In this document: positions 44,861 to 54,262 of the stretch, piece by piece
Layout: each line of letters begins with the position of its first letter
Numbering within the stretch: the stretch's first letter is position 1
Origin: Rubripirellula sp.
GTDB taxonomy: Bacteria > Planctomycetota > Planctomycetia > Pirellulales > Pirellulaceae
Assembly: GCA_028823035.1 (NCBI GenBank)
Contig: JAPKCI010000010.1
Span: 1-61,939, forward strand
Direction: 5' to 3'
Length of the DNA: 61,939 nt
Made by a program: the position numbers and the translations under genes
Notes under the pieces: generated by a model
What the model was told of the DNA's origin: nothing
Database searches by the model: none
What the model saw: the letters and a program-made list of their open reading frames with translations, nothing else

Positions 44861-45490
44861 TCATGCACTGGTCTGTGACGACTGCTGCTTGCGATCCTGC
44901 CTTCTAGCGACAACGCCAATCGCAGTCGAACTTACCACGAGCACTGCCAGTCCACCAAACATCGCGACTCCGAGTGCCTGCAGTCGTTGGGACACCTCGA
45001 CGTTCTGCCACGCATCAAGTATCAATTTACGTTCCGACTCTGTGACCCTGATCTCAACGGCATCCTCGTATTGACTTGTTCCGCCCACGATGATCTCACC
45101 TGAGTAGCGCCGCATTACAAAGTCCTGATCGATCCGCTCATCACTGATGTCATAGAATTCTTTAATTCCAAAATAATTCGTGATGCGACTGATATAAGTG
45201 GATAACGCCGCTCGACGCATCAAGTTTAGTTCCCGCAAACTTTCTTCGGGAGTATCGCAGGGTCCAGACACGACAACAAAGGTCGCTTCATTATCCTGCT
45301 GTTTCACCGGATCACTGACCCATGTTGGGCGATCATCCGCATAGACAATGTGATCCATCGGCGCAACTGACAATTGCTTGGGTGAATCTTCACCCTTACT
45401 TTCATCACCATCTGCCGAAGCTTTGTCCAACATGGACCCACACAGGATCAGGGTCACCACTAATATCGTACTGAGTCGACCATCATGCAT
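44861..45490 (-). CDS. Single-pass secreted/membrane protein of unknown function
   Basis: 209 residues from the ATG at 45490 (AGGAG six bases upstream). Signal peptide (LSTILVVTLILCGSMLDKASA), a middle region with no recognised domain (FVVVSGPCDTPEESLRELNLM, YFGIKEFYDISDERIDQDFVM, EIIVGGTSQYEDAVEIRVTE), and a C-terminal membrane helix (ALGVAMFGGLAVLVVSSTAIGV) followed by a basic tail. It overlaps the kinase gene by 8 bp, so it is probably its partner: an anchored protein with its main part outside the cytoplasm. Confidence 0.78.
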   Translation of the reverse strand: MHDGRLSTILVVTLILCGSMLDKASADGDESKGEDSPKQLSVAPMDHIVYADDRPTWVSDPVKQQDNEATFVVVSGPCDTPEESLRELNLMRRAALSTYISRITNYFGIKEFYDISDERIDQDFVMRRYSGEIIVGGTSQYEDAVEIRVTESERKLILDAWQNVEVSQRLQALGVAMFGGLAVLVVSSTAIGVVARRQDRKQQSSQTSA

Positions 45491-47849
45491 CGTATGCTCC
45501 TGCCTGTGCCGCGTTGACAACATCACCCGTCGCTTGTTGAGGTTGGGATAGATTTCTTTGAGGCGTTCGGGAATTCACCCAAGGAGCGGATAACTGCACT
45601 GCGATGGCTATGCCACCCGCTGACCACATTCCGATGGCACCCGTTATTGGAAGGACTTGATGCACCGCCCAACCTGCAGCTACTGCAACAGCAACGGACC
45701 ACAGACTGAGACGTTTGCGGCGCAACGGATCAACGGGTTTCCACCATCGCAGGCAGACAAAAAGCAATGCAAAGTGTGCCATGAAAGCTGTGGCATGGGG
45801 GCCGTCTCCAGAATAGAGATTCATAGAAAAAGAGGAGGGGATGTCCCGGACCAAGCCCTGATCCAACGGAATCATCAGGAACCCACCTGCAGTGTAAGCG
45901 AGAAACCCGACACCCGCCCCAACGCCTGCTAGAACCAGACGCCGTGGCAATGACTCACCTTCATCACACTCCCAAAGTTTCCCCAAACCCAGGATTCCAC
46001 ACGTAGCACTAAGGACAATCACTGCAAGCCATGCATACGGAGCAATTGACGAAGCAAATACGGGAACATTATCGAGACCGATCACACCCGCAACCAATGT
46101 CAGACCGGCCACAGACACCATCGCCGCGATCCAGGACGTATTGAGCTCTGCCAATCTGTGCAAAGTGGGCTTTGCACGCAATTCGTTGCGAACGCCATTA
46201 CGCCACGCAGAAGGTGAAATCGCCTGTCGTTGCGGTGCAACCACGGTGGCAATGCGTTGGGCTTCGGCATAACTCGGCTGTCGCCGCGAGTGCAACACCA
46301 TCTGCCTGATGATGTAGTAAGGCACATAAACACAAGCAACCAGAGTCAACATCGGCACCAACCAAAACCTATTGGCCAGAATCAGGAACCCTGCCACCAA
46401 CAGCAAAATCCATTTTTCAAACTGATGAGCAGTCTTGGACTCTGGCGTTTGACTCCCCCCGCTCCACCAGCGGCTAAGTTCATGCCAACTGCTTTGGGCC
46501 GCACGCGCAACGGGCTCGTCAACGAACGTTGGGCTTTGCACCCCCTCTAGCCCCAACCGGTTCGTCGAAACCGGATCGACGATGTTCGCCACAAGAATCG
46601 CGTTGATGGGCTCGAACTCCTCGCAGGACACCTCTTGCGATGATTGCCTTGCCGAAGACGGAACTCCGGCGTCAGCGACACCAAGGGGCAATGACGCCAG
46701 CATGTCAGCAACCGACTCAAACCGTTTTCTGGGGTCTTTTTCAAGACAACGCGAGATGGTCGACCGGTATGGTTCCGCAACTCCACCGAGATCCGGAGTC
46801 GCCGTCAGATGCTTGACGATGATTTCGTGGCAACTCTCGCCATCGAAGGGAACTTGACCTGTCAATAACTCAAACAACAGGATACCGAGTGCGTAAATAT
46901 CGATCTCACGCCCATATTGGCCTCGCCCGATTTCCGGCGCCATGTAATGGAACGTTCCAACGCTTTCCGTATGACCGCCACGGTGCGAAGACGAGATGAA
47001 CTTGCTGAGACCGTAATCACCAACTTTCACCAATCCCAGATCATCAAAAATGTTGCCCGGTTTCAAATCCCGATGCACCAATCCGGCTGTGTGCAAGTGA
47101 TGGACACCAGCACCAATTCCCTGAATCCATCGATTCACTTCCACCGGTGGCAATCCATTGGGCGACTCATCTAGGATCTGCCTGAGATTGAGTCCGGCAA
47201 CATATTCCATCACCACCCAGGACTGGTCATTGGAATCACGACAAATATCAAACAGTGCAACCAGATTCGGATGCTTGAGATTCAAGCACTGGGAAACACC
47301 TCGCAACTCGATCTCCAGATTTCGTTGAATCCGCTTCAGGGCTACCTCCTTGCCAACATCACTGACGGCGAAGTAAACCTCACCAAAGCCACCGATCCCA
47401 ACTCCACGACGAATCGTGTAGCGCGGCAACGGGGTCGATCCGGGGGGATAAGTAAAGGTCATCGATCGAGTCGAAATTTCACCGATTTGGGTTTCCCCAA
47501 TCCAAGGGTCGTCATTGCGACCTTCTGGTTGGGACGCAGATGAAGTGCTCGGTTTATCCGTATCGTTCACTGCATCAAAGTCGTTGTCAAAGTCGTTGTC
47601 AGTTTCTGTATCCATCAAGACACCCACCAGACGCCGTTCCGATGCCTGCACCGGTTCCGGTTGCTCCCTCAGTTTATCCAGTAATATGTTCATCAATCGG
47701 GGTTTCCGTGGAGATTGACCAGTAGTGATCCTCTCTGGGGTACTGTTTCCCACCGTTTTATTGGCCCCAGGCAGCTCAGTTGTGGGCGCGGAAGTTTCCA
47801 GCGATCTCGACACTTTCGGCTCGACTGCATTTTTTGCTGCCTTTGTCAT
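45483..47849 (-). CDS. Polytopic Ser/Thr protein kinase
   Basis: 788 residues. A disordered N-terminus of about 140 residues (with DNDFDNDFD) precedes a kinase domain: RRGVGIGGFGEVYFA (148-161), VALK with K172, HRDLKPGN, DYG in place of DFG, GTFHYMAPEIGRGQ and DIYALGILLFELL. The catalytic Lys and HRD Asp are intact, so activity is plausible. Unlike the usual single-helix planctomycete kinase, the C-terminal half holds about seven or eight hydrophobic segments (KWILLLVAGFLILANRFW, SWIAAMVSVAGLTLVAGVIG, LVLAGVGAGVGFLAYTAG and others). It overlaps the FHA-like gene by 4 bp upstream and the single-pass membrane gene by 8 bp downstream. Confidence 0.9.
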   Translation of the reverse strand: MTKAAKNAVEPKVSRSLETSAPTTELPGANKTVGNSTPERITTGQSPRKPRLMNILLDKLREQPEPVQASERRLVGVLMDTETDNDFDNDFDAVNDTDKPSTSSASQPEGRNDDPWIGETQIGEISTRSMTFTYPPGSTPLPRYTIRRGVGIGGFGEVYFAVSDVGKEVALKRIQRNLEIELRGVSQCLNLKHPNLVALFDICRDSNDQSWVVMEYVAGLNLRQILDESPNGLPPVEVNRWIQGIGAGVHHLHTAGLVHRDLKPGNIFDDLGLVKVGDYGLSKFISSSHRGGHTESVGTFHYMAPEIGRGQYGREIDIYALGILLFELLTGQVPFDGESCHEIIVKHLTATPDLGGVAEPYRSTISRCLEKDPRKRFESVADMLASLPLGVADAGVPSSARQSSQEVSCEEFEPINAILVANIVDPVSTNRLGLEGVQSPTFVDEPVARAAQSSWHELSRWWSGGSQTPESKTAHQFEKWILLLVAGFLILANRFWLVPMLTLVACVYVPYYIIRQMVLHSRRQPSYAEAQRIATVVAPQRQAISPSAWRNGVRNELRAKPTLHRLAELNTSWIAAMVSVAGLTLVAGVIGLDNVPVFASSIAPYAWLAVIVLSATCGILGLGKLWECDEGESLPRRLVLAGVGAGVGFLAYTAGGFLMIPLDQGLVRDIPSSFSMNLYSGDGPHATAFMAHFALLFVCLRWWKPVDPLRRKRLSLWSVAVAVAAGWAVHQVLPITGAIGMWSAGGIAIAVQLSAPWVNSRTPQRNLSQPQQATGDVVNAAQAGAYDA

Positions 47850-48424
47850 GCCGTTTCCAATGTCATCGCGAGGGATTGAAGCACCAGTCGATGACCCGGA
47901 TCGAGTCTGTAAAAGTCACCCGACAAGCCAGACTTTGCATACCACTGATTCTCTTTCAATTGCAGGATTGCCCTTTCGCTCGCATCGCGGCACCGTAAAT
48001 GACACTCGTTACCCGATCCAATCAGGACTGTCTCCCGAACCAGAACAACACCATCGACGTGCTGATCAAAACGGTGCGGAGCATTCAACGAGAGCACTGC
48101 AGTATCCGAAAGCTGACTAGGTTGGTCCAACGTCATCACGGCAGAACCGGGAACGGGCATCGGTGTGCCACTCGTCAGCAACACCTTTGCATCAGATGAA
48201 TTCCGCCCCTGCCAAAAATAGTCACCATCTATTCTCTCGATCGAACCAGCTGAACGGGGCCAATCTGCTCTAACACAGATGTCCGCTGTGGTCGCCTGAC
48301 TCAATCCTCCAACACTCCACTGCGTTCCAGTCAAAAGCAAATACCCACCACAACCATCAATCCACAATCTCCAGCGGGATGCTGGAAGTGCTTGAGTATT
48401 CTCTTGGGATTGGATTGCCGACAC
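47846..48424 (-). CDS. Protein with two degenerate FHA-like repeats
   Basis: 192 residues, no signal peptide. Two halves share a pattern: WSVGGLSQATTADICVRADWP...IERIDGDYFWQ and VLIGSGNECHLRCRDASERAILQLKENQWY, each like the G-R...loop, buried strand and following strand of an FHA domain. The canonical FHA Arg, Ser and His that bind phosphothreonine are largely missing (SVGG and IGSG in place of GR; no SxxH). The phosphopeptide role is therefore doubtful even if the fold is FHA. It overlaps the kinase gene by 4 bp (ATGA), so it is likely a scaffold or substrate of that kinase. Confidence 0.7.
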   Translation of the reverse strand: MSAIQSQENTQALPASRWRLWIDGCGGYLLLTGTQWSVGGLSQATTADICVRADWPRSAGSIERIDGDYFWQGRNSSDAKVLLTSGTPMPVPGSAVMTLDQPSQLSDTAVLSLNAPHRFDQHVDGVVLVRETVLIGSGNECHLRCRDASERAILQLKENQWYAKSGLSGDFYRLDPGHRLVLQSLAMTLETA

Positions 48425-48485
48425 GAATCAGCCTACGGTGTCAGGGAAGAAAAAGAACTGTTGACGTCAAACGAGACACCTGCAT

Positions 48486-49295
48486 TCAGTTCAGTTGAAT
48501 TGCCACTAATGAGCCTGATTTCTGTTCTGGCGAACCTTCGAAATACGAAGAGATATCGTCCAACAGATTATCATCACTTGGCTCATCCAGATCAATTTCA
48601 CTGAAGTACTCAGCATCAACACTCATCGTCTCTTCCTCGACATCGATTCTGGTTGCAATCTCATCCAACAAGTCGCGTGTCCGGGCCAATTGGCTGTCGT
48701 CCAGATTCAGCTGACTGCTTGTTTGAGCAACACGTAGTGCGCCAACGCGAGCCTGCAAATTCTCTACCTCAACCTCCAACTGACTCTTTGCACCTAGCAT
48801 GGTTTCCATGCGTTCCTGTCCAGCCTGCAAAGATGATTCACGCGCGGATAACATCTGACTGAGTTTTTCTGCGGTGGCACGACGCGTCTTGAATCGCTTG
48901 AATCGATTCCCCAGATCGTTCTGTACCTGGGCGGTCGTATACGTGCGTCCTCCATAACTGAAATAATCATTTTTGCTTCGCAGATCTTCGCTCAAACGCT
49001 CAATGTCGCTCTGAGTTTTCGTGAGACGCTGATTGGTCTCATCAAGTTGCTTTTCCAATCTGGCGACCCCAACCTTCTCTCGGGCAATGCTTTTTGCATT
49101 CATTTCAATCTCTGGCTTCAAGTCTGCAATCATCTGCCGCGCTCGCTTGAGTTCCCACTCCAGGGGCATCGCATCGCTGGCAGAACTCTGCAGCCAACTA
49201 ACTCCGCAACGTGCATAACTGATCAACGGCACGCCAAGAGTCACGCTCGAAAGGAGGGCCAATGCGCCTCCTGCCATTATCATTTTCTTGATCAT
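48486..49295 (-). CDS. Secreted/anchored coiled-coil protein, planctomycete type
   Basis: 269 residues from the ATG at 49295, supported by GAGG upstream and a signal-like start (MIKKMIMAGGALALLSSVTLGV). From about residue 45 to 190 it is a long charged helical region with heptad-like Leu/Ile spacing (EWELKRARQMIADLKPEIEM, VARLEKQLDETNQRL, ESSLQAGQERMETMLG), expected to be a coiled coil. The C-terminus is acidic (EEETMSVDAEYFSEIDLDEPSDD). It is the first gene of the four-gene module, 61 bp ahead of the FHA-like gene. I do not recognise a named family. Confidence 0.76.
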   Translation of the reverse strand: MIKKMIMAGGALALLSSVTLGVPLISYARCGVSWLQSSASDAMPLEWELKRARQMIADLKPEIEMNAKSIAREKVGVARLEKQLDETNQRLTKTQSDIERLSEDLRSKNDYFSYGGRTYTTAQVQNDLGNRFKRFKTRRATAEKLSQMLSARESSLQAGQERMETMLGAKSQLEVEVENLQARVGALRVAQTSSQLNLDDSQLARTRDLLDEIATRIDVEEETMSVDAEYFSEIDLDEPSDDNLLDDISSYFEGSPEQKSGSLVAIQLN

Positions 49296-49896
49296 TCTAT
49301 TTTCCTCAAAATTGGTGGCTGATATGAATCGGAACAAGGCACAAACTGCCGTTGGAACCGGTCCAACTCTCACTAATTCGCAGCTAGTGACGTCATATTG
49401 GTGAGAATTGACCCAAAAAGCTCACAAACCCGTTTTTCCCCACGGAACCCTGTCAGCACATAATCCGATTGACTCTGCCGCTCAGTCTTCGATCGACTCT
49501 CAAAACAGGCGGAAAACCACCCAAAGGGGCTTTTCTTCTCTTAGTTGCATCATTACGGGCATTTAATTACACTAAGAGGATGTGCTTCACCGATCAACAG
49601 TAAGCGGGGAACACGCTGTAGCAGAATCGATACAGCATTGCTGCCTAATCACTACGTTGCCGGTATTGTCCAACGGCCAATCAATTTACTTAACCCCATA
49701 TTGGACATTAACTTACGATCAATCAAGCCAGCAAGCAATCACTTCGGCACGCTGCTTGCATCGAACCTTTCCCCGCCATCAGGCCTCTAAGAAATCATGA
49801 AGCGAAACGCGGGACGCCCAAAATCGTCATTCGATTTGACGGCTTGGGTAGAACCACGTTCCTCGCAACCAAATGCTAACCACGGAGACGACTCCG
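49296..49896. other. Intergenic region upstream of the coiled-coil gene
   Basis: 600 bp. Short open frames here (for example from 49545 and 49797) have no recognisable similarity and no good ribosome-binding site. It should hold the promoter of the minus-strand module. No RNA motif was recognised. Confidence 0.35.
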
Positions 49897-50376
49897 ATGA
49901 CTACCTCAAGCGATCATCAAACTCCACCAAAAGCGAGTGGAGAGCATTGGTACGAACTGACAGCGACCCTGGCACCGGAGTCCTGTGAGCTCTTTGGTGA
50001 TTGGCTGAGTCAAGAGTTGCAAGCTCTCGAATCCGAGCTCGAGCAGTTCACAACACAGCGTTCCGTTCACAACGCAGAACGAGCTCGATAGCAGAACCAC
50101 GCGGTTTTCAATCATCTGACTAGTGGATGGGAGTCGCCCCACCCGCTGATCAAAGCACAATTGAGCGGCTGTTCCGCGATCTGGCCGGAGCTCGATGTAG
50201 ATTTATCGAGCACGGAAGACATTTTGGCCCAGCGAGTTGACGATCCACTGGCTCCGGGATTCAGACTAAGATTCTTGCTGCTTCAATTTGCGTCCCCGCG
50301 AGAATTCATCGATGAGCTATCTTCGTTATTTTACGTTCGTGATTCTTTTTTTCAGCGTCACGCGGCTGGGGCTTAG
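49897..50376 (+). pseudogene. Possible small gene interrupted by one in-frame TAG
   Basis: From ATG 49897 (GGAG nine bases upstream) the frame runs 64 codons to TAG at 50089-50091 and then remains open, same frame, to TAG at 50374. Both parts look protein-like: HWYELTATLAPESCELFGDWLSQEL before the stop, and AIWPELDVDLSSTEDILAQRVDDPLAPGFRLRFLLLQFASPREFIDEL after it. A nonsense mutation in a gene of about 158 codons is one reading; two chance frames, or a separate downstream gene, is the other. Its end overlaps the start of the PhoD-like gene. I recognise no family. Confidence 0.35.
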
Positions 50377-52462
50377 CATTGCAGCCGCGCAGGAATCGGC
50401 AGACCCGCCGACTGCTAATAACACAACTAGCGACTGGCACCAAAAGGATTTCTGGGAATGCCTTGACAAAAATGCGTCTGCTGACAGTTGGGAATTCGTT
50501 GATGGGGAAATTCGTCTGGTACGCCCCCAAGGTGGTAAAGGCAGTATTGTCAGTGGCCCGCTACCATCCAACTTTGAACTCTCGTTTGAATGGAAGATTG
50601 AATCCCGAACCAACACTGGCTTGAAATATCGCGTCCGCAAATTTGGTTCCCGGCATTACGGTATTGAGTACCAGATCATTGATGACAAGCCGACCGATTC
50701 CGGCAAAGGGTCGACCGCCTCGATTTACGACTTGTTTGAGCCTTCGCCTTCAAAAACTCTGAATCCTGTTGGGCAGTGGAACTCCGCCAAAATCATCGCC
50801 AACGGAACCAACCTTCAACATTTTCTCAATGGCGAACTAGTGTCAAGTACCGCAACGGTTGGTCCCGTTTGGGACGCAAGCTTTGCGGTCAGCAAATTCT
50901 GGGGGTTGAAAGGTTTCGGACAACCACACACAGATGATCGAATCATGCTGACTGACCATGGCGGGCGGGCTGCCTATCGGAACTTTCGCTTCACAGCATT
51001 GGATGGCCGCCAATCGTCGGTAGATAACACATCCTCAGGACCATTCCTTGCCAATGGCATGAGAAACAGTTGGGCGGACCAAACTTCGATTGTGCTGTGG
51101 ACGCGGACCACGCGTAACCAGCAAATGAACACCGACGGGAGGAAGTTTCGGGTCATCTCAAAAGGCGATGCCAACCAGTTATCAAAAACCAATGATGCAG
51201 CACATTTGCTTGCTGCTCAATTACCGGAAGATGCAGTTTTGGACGACATGTTTGGAGCTTGCCCTGGAAGCGAAGGAGAGGTGCGTCTGACCTACTTTCC
51301 GGAACTTCAGCGTCGGACACTGAAGCGGACTGACTGGAAACGCACGACCGCAGCCGAGGATTTCACATCACAGTGGAAACTCGAAGGGCTCAAACCAGGA
51401 ACACGGTATGCTGCAGTTGTCGAAGCACGTGCCACTGCTGGAAAACTTCCCACCGCAGTCATTCGCGGGCGATTCGAGACAGCACCAGCGGGCAACTCGC
51501 AAAAAAACATCAAGTTCTGCATGACCACCTGTCATGATTTCATCCGCCGAGATGATGGACTGCGTGGACACAGGATTTATCCTGCCATGGCACAAATCAA
51601 CCCCGACTTCGTCGTCCACGCTGGAGACATTGAATACTATGACAAACCAGATCCTTGGGCGATGACACTTGAGCTGATGCGTTTCAAATGGGCAAGAATC
51701 TTTGCCTTGCCTAGCAACCGGCAGTTCTATCAGAATACCACCAGCTACTTTCTAAAAGACGATCACGACACATTGAAGAATGACTGCTCGCCAGGCCAAA
51801 TGTATGGTTCAGTCAGTTTTGAAAGGGGCGTACAACTGTTCAATCGTGAGCAATTCCCTTCACGTGATCCCCGCTACCAAACGGTTCAATGGGGCAAGGA
51901 CCTGCAAGTATGGTTTCTTGAGGGCCGCGATTTCCGCAGCCCAAACAATCTGCCTGATGGACCCGACAAGACAATTCTCGGAGTGGAACAGAAAAACTGG
52001 CTGTTCGAGACACTGGATGCGTCAGAGGCAAGATTCAAACTGGTTTTCAGCCCCACGCCGATTGTCGGCCCTGACCGTGCCAACAAGAAAGACAATCATG
52101 CCAATGTAATTTTTGCTCACGAAGGCAACGAGTTGAGAGAAAAACTGGCGTTATATGACGGCCTGATCGTTTTCTGCGGTGACCGACATTGGCAATATGC
52201 GTCCGTCGATGCAACAACTGAACTCTGGGAATTTGGCTGTGGGCCTGGCAGCGAAAAGCACCAGTTCGGATGGAAACCTGGTGACGAACGGCCTGTTCAT
52301 CGCTTCCTGCGTGTTGCTGGTGGATTCCTCTCCGGCGAGATTAAGTACACCAACAAGAAAAGTCAGCTGACTCTGCACCATCACAAGGTCAATGGAGAAG
52401 TTGTGAGCGAGTTCCAGTTCCCCATCAAGACCGACAAGGCAGAGCCAGAGGAACAGCAGTAA
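50312..52462 (+). CDS. Secreted DUF1080 - PhoD-like metallophosphatase fusion
   Basis: 716 residues from ATG 50312, which gives a signal peptide (MSYLRYFTFVILFFSVTRLG, ending near AAAQ). Residues of roughly 35-235 are a DUF1080 domain (DKNASADSWEFVDGEIRLV, FELSFEWKIESRTNTGLKYR). Residues of roughly 240-700 are PhoD-like: a Fibronectin-type N-terminal part, then the metal site VHAGDIEYYDKPD, YFLKDDHDTLKND and IVFCGDRHWQYAS. PhoD enzymes are Ca/Fe phosphodiesterases or phosphomonoesterases used for phosphate scavenging. Joining to a sugar-type DUF1080 domain suggests action on a glycan-linked phosphate; that is inference. Confidence 0.9.
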   Translation: MSYLRYFTFVILFFSVTRLGLSIAAAQESADPPTANNTTSDWHQKDFWECLDKNASADSWEFVDGEIRLVRPQGGKGSIVSGPLPSNFELSFEWKIESRTNTGLKYRVRKFGSRHYGIEYQIIDDKPTDSGKGSTASIYDLFEPSPSKTLNPVGQWNSAKIIANGTNLQHFLNGELVSSTATVGPVWDASFAVSKFWGLKGFGQPHTDDRIMLTDHGGRAAYRNFRFTALDGRQSSVDNTSSGPFLANGMRNSWADQTSIVLWTRTTRNQQMNTDGRKFRVISKGDANQLSKTNDAAHLLAAQLPEDAVLDDMFGACPGSEGEVRLTYFPELQRRTLKRTDWKRTTAAEDFTSQWKLEGLKPGTRYAAVVEARATAGKLPTAVIRGRFETAPAGNSQKNIKFCMTTCHDFIRRDDGLRGHRIYPAMAQINPDFVVHAGDIEYYDKPDPWAMTLELMRFKWARIFALPSNRQFYQNTTSYFLKDDHDTLKNDCSPGQMYGSVSFERGVQLFNREQFPSRDPRYQTVQWGKDLQVWFLEGRDFRSPNNLPDGPDKTILGVEQKNWLFETLDASEARFKLVFSPTPIVGPDRANKKDNHANVIFAHEGNELREKLALYDGLIVFCGDRHWQYASVDATTELWEFGCGPGSEKHQFGWKPGDERPVHRFLRVAGGFLSGEIKYTNKKSQLTLHHHKVNGEVVSEFQFPIKTDKAEPEEQQ

Positions 52463-52503
52463 CTGAGCGTTCACCTGCCAGACTTCTCTGAATCCATCAA
52501 AGC

Positions 52504-53901
52504 CTAACGGGCTTGCTGATGGATCAATTGCATGAGATCTGCTGAGGGCTGGTCCAGAGTCATGACCCGAGTCGTACTCGCAGGATTGTTTCGATCTCTC
52601 ACAATGACGATCACTTCCTGGTTCTTATCGATCGGATTGCCAACCGCAGGTGGATTGACTGCGGCAACTGAACCGGCTGTTGCAGCCGCCCCAATCGGTG
52701 CGACGTTGCGAGTACTGCTGGTTGATGGGCCAGTGGGCAGTAACGCAACGCTGGGGTTGGTTCCCTGCAGCGAAGCCAAGCGATCCTGTGGAGCCGCTTG
52801 AGGCGAACCTGCCCGCTCGTAAATCGTGGACAGGCCGGCTCTATCAAGTTGCCATTGCACCGAACCCGGACCTGCATAGATTCCAACATCACCCTCATAG
52901 TCCGCCGCATTGCAAACACCGATCAGTCGTCCTCCCTCATCAAACAAACCACCACCACTGCGTCCATCAATGGGTGCACCTGCGATCTCAAGGTTGGAAA
53001 CTCCAAGGTGTTGATCATACTTGTCGACACCGGTAATCCGCGTGTCACGTCTCGAGGGGTCGGCACCTCGATCACAACCGAAACTAAACGCTGTCTGGCC
53101 GGTACGAATCCGTTGCTGTGGATGAAGGACCTGAACCGACTGCATGCTGAATCCCGGCCGAATTGCCACCAAAGCAACATCGCGCGTATCGGCGTCATAG
53201 TCGAGTAACTCACCAAGCACGGTTCGGGTCTCACCTGCTACATACAAATCGACTTCGATTTTTCCATCACCTTTATTTTCGCGGAACAAATGCCCACAAG
53301 TCAGTACGAGTGCTTGATCCCCATGCGTATCAATGACAGTACCAGTTCCTGCACCGTAGCCATGTCCATCATGAACGCGAAGCCGCACCGTGGCAGCACG
53401 TGCTAGTTCGACAGCCTGCGCGAGAGAGACCGTTGGCATCGGCTCGCTGATAGCGGCAGGTTGGGGTGTGTTAGAGGCAGGTAACGCCCCCGGAAACGGG
53501 GCCAACCGTGTCGCCGGAGGAGCAATATTTTGCAGCGAAGCATTGGTGGCTCGGGTTGGAATCCGAGGCCCTGCGGGATTGATAGCAAGGGCTGCCTGCA
53601 ATTCAGCGATCGACTGCATACCGATCAATCTGGCGACTTCCACACCGCCGGAAATCACGACATACGTCGGCGTTTTCCGAATTCCATAGCGGGCGGCCAG
53701 ATGTGGTTCTGCAACCACGTCGACATGCCGGATAGCAATCCCGTTGCTGGCTAGTTGAGCAAGCGCAGGTTGCATTTTCTGACAGGGGGGGCAGTGAGCC
53801 GATGAAAAATCCATCAGAATCGCGTCGGCAGCCACAACCACACTAAATGACCCTGAAATCCCCAGTAATCCGCCAGCCAACAGTGCGAAAATCAATCTCA
53901 T
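52504..53901 (-). CDS. Secreted thioredoxin-like / trypsin-like serine protease fusion
   Basis: 465 residues. Signal peptide (MRLIFALLAGGLLGISGSFSV, ending near VAA). A thioredoxin-like domain follows with C37-P-P-C40 (FSSAHCPPCQKMQP) and the cis-Pro region RKTPTYVV. After a Pro-rich linker, a trypsin-type domain (about 160-360) has H204 in LVLTCGHLF, D241 in DADTRDVALVAI and S315 in GRSGGGLFDEGG, so the triad is intact. A C-terminal tail (360-465) is low complexity with a short conserved-looking end (STTRVMTLDQPSADLMQLIHQQ). Redox control of a periplasmic protease is a natural but unproven reading. It converges with the PhoD-like gene. Confidence 0.88.
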   Translation of the reverse strand: MRLIFALLAGGLLGISGSFSVVVAADAILMDFSSAHCPPCQKMQPALAQLASNGIAIRHVDVVAEPHLAARYGIRKTPTYVVISGGVEVARLIGMQSIAELQAALAINPAGPRIPTRATNASLQNIAPPATRLAPFPGALPASNTPQPAAISEPMPTVSLAQAVELARAATVRLRVHDGHGYGAGTGTVIDTHGDQALVLTCGHLFRENKGDGKIEVDLYVAGETRTVLGELLDYDADTRDVALVAIRPGFSMQSVQVLHPQQRIRTGQTAFSFGCDRGADPSRRDTRITGVDKYDQHLGVSNLEIAGAPIDGRSGGGLFDEGGRLIGVCNAADYEGDVGIYAGPGSVQWQLDRAGLSTIYERAGSPQAAPQDRLASLQGTNPSVALLPTGPSTSSTRNVAPIGAAATAGSVAAVNPPAVGNPIDKNQEVIVIVRDRNNPASTTRVMTLDQPSADLMQLIHQQAR

Positions 53902-54262
53902 CGCGCTCGCCCCTCCATGGACAGAGTGTGAATGAACCTGGCGTTTCGATCAGGCATCCTGCCACTCGAAAGACCTTTGCGGGTCAACCGCTAGCCGCGG
54001 ACGATCCCAAGTCGGAATAGTCCGTGACGAGGCCACCTGAAGGCAAGATCAAACGCTGACGGCAGGGTAAAACTTGAGTCTTTTTTCTGTTTCACGGCCA
54101 GTTTTGCAAACTTTTTTTCAGTGCTTCGCCATTTTCTCGCAGTTCCAGATCCTTGGTTTGAACTGGCCCTTTCCCGCCTCCATCGAGCCGCCTGCCGTCG
54201 TATGAATTGCCTCAGATGATTACAATTCCCTGCCCCGCTCCGCTCCACAGCTGCAACCATCC
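53902..54262. other. Divergent intergenic region upstream of metG
   Basis: 361 bp. Two T-rich runs (near 54078 and 54113) are present without flanking stems, so no terminator is called. No T-box or other RNA motif was recognised. Confidence 0.35.

Noticed and set aside
54070-54125. T-rich runs upstream of metG as a terminator or T-box
   Set aside because: No flanking stem and no T-box motif; methionyl-tRNA leaders of that type are not expected here.
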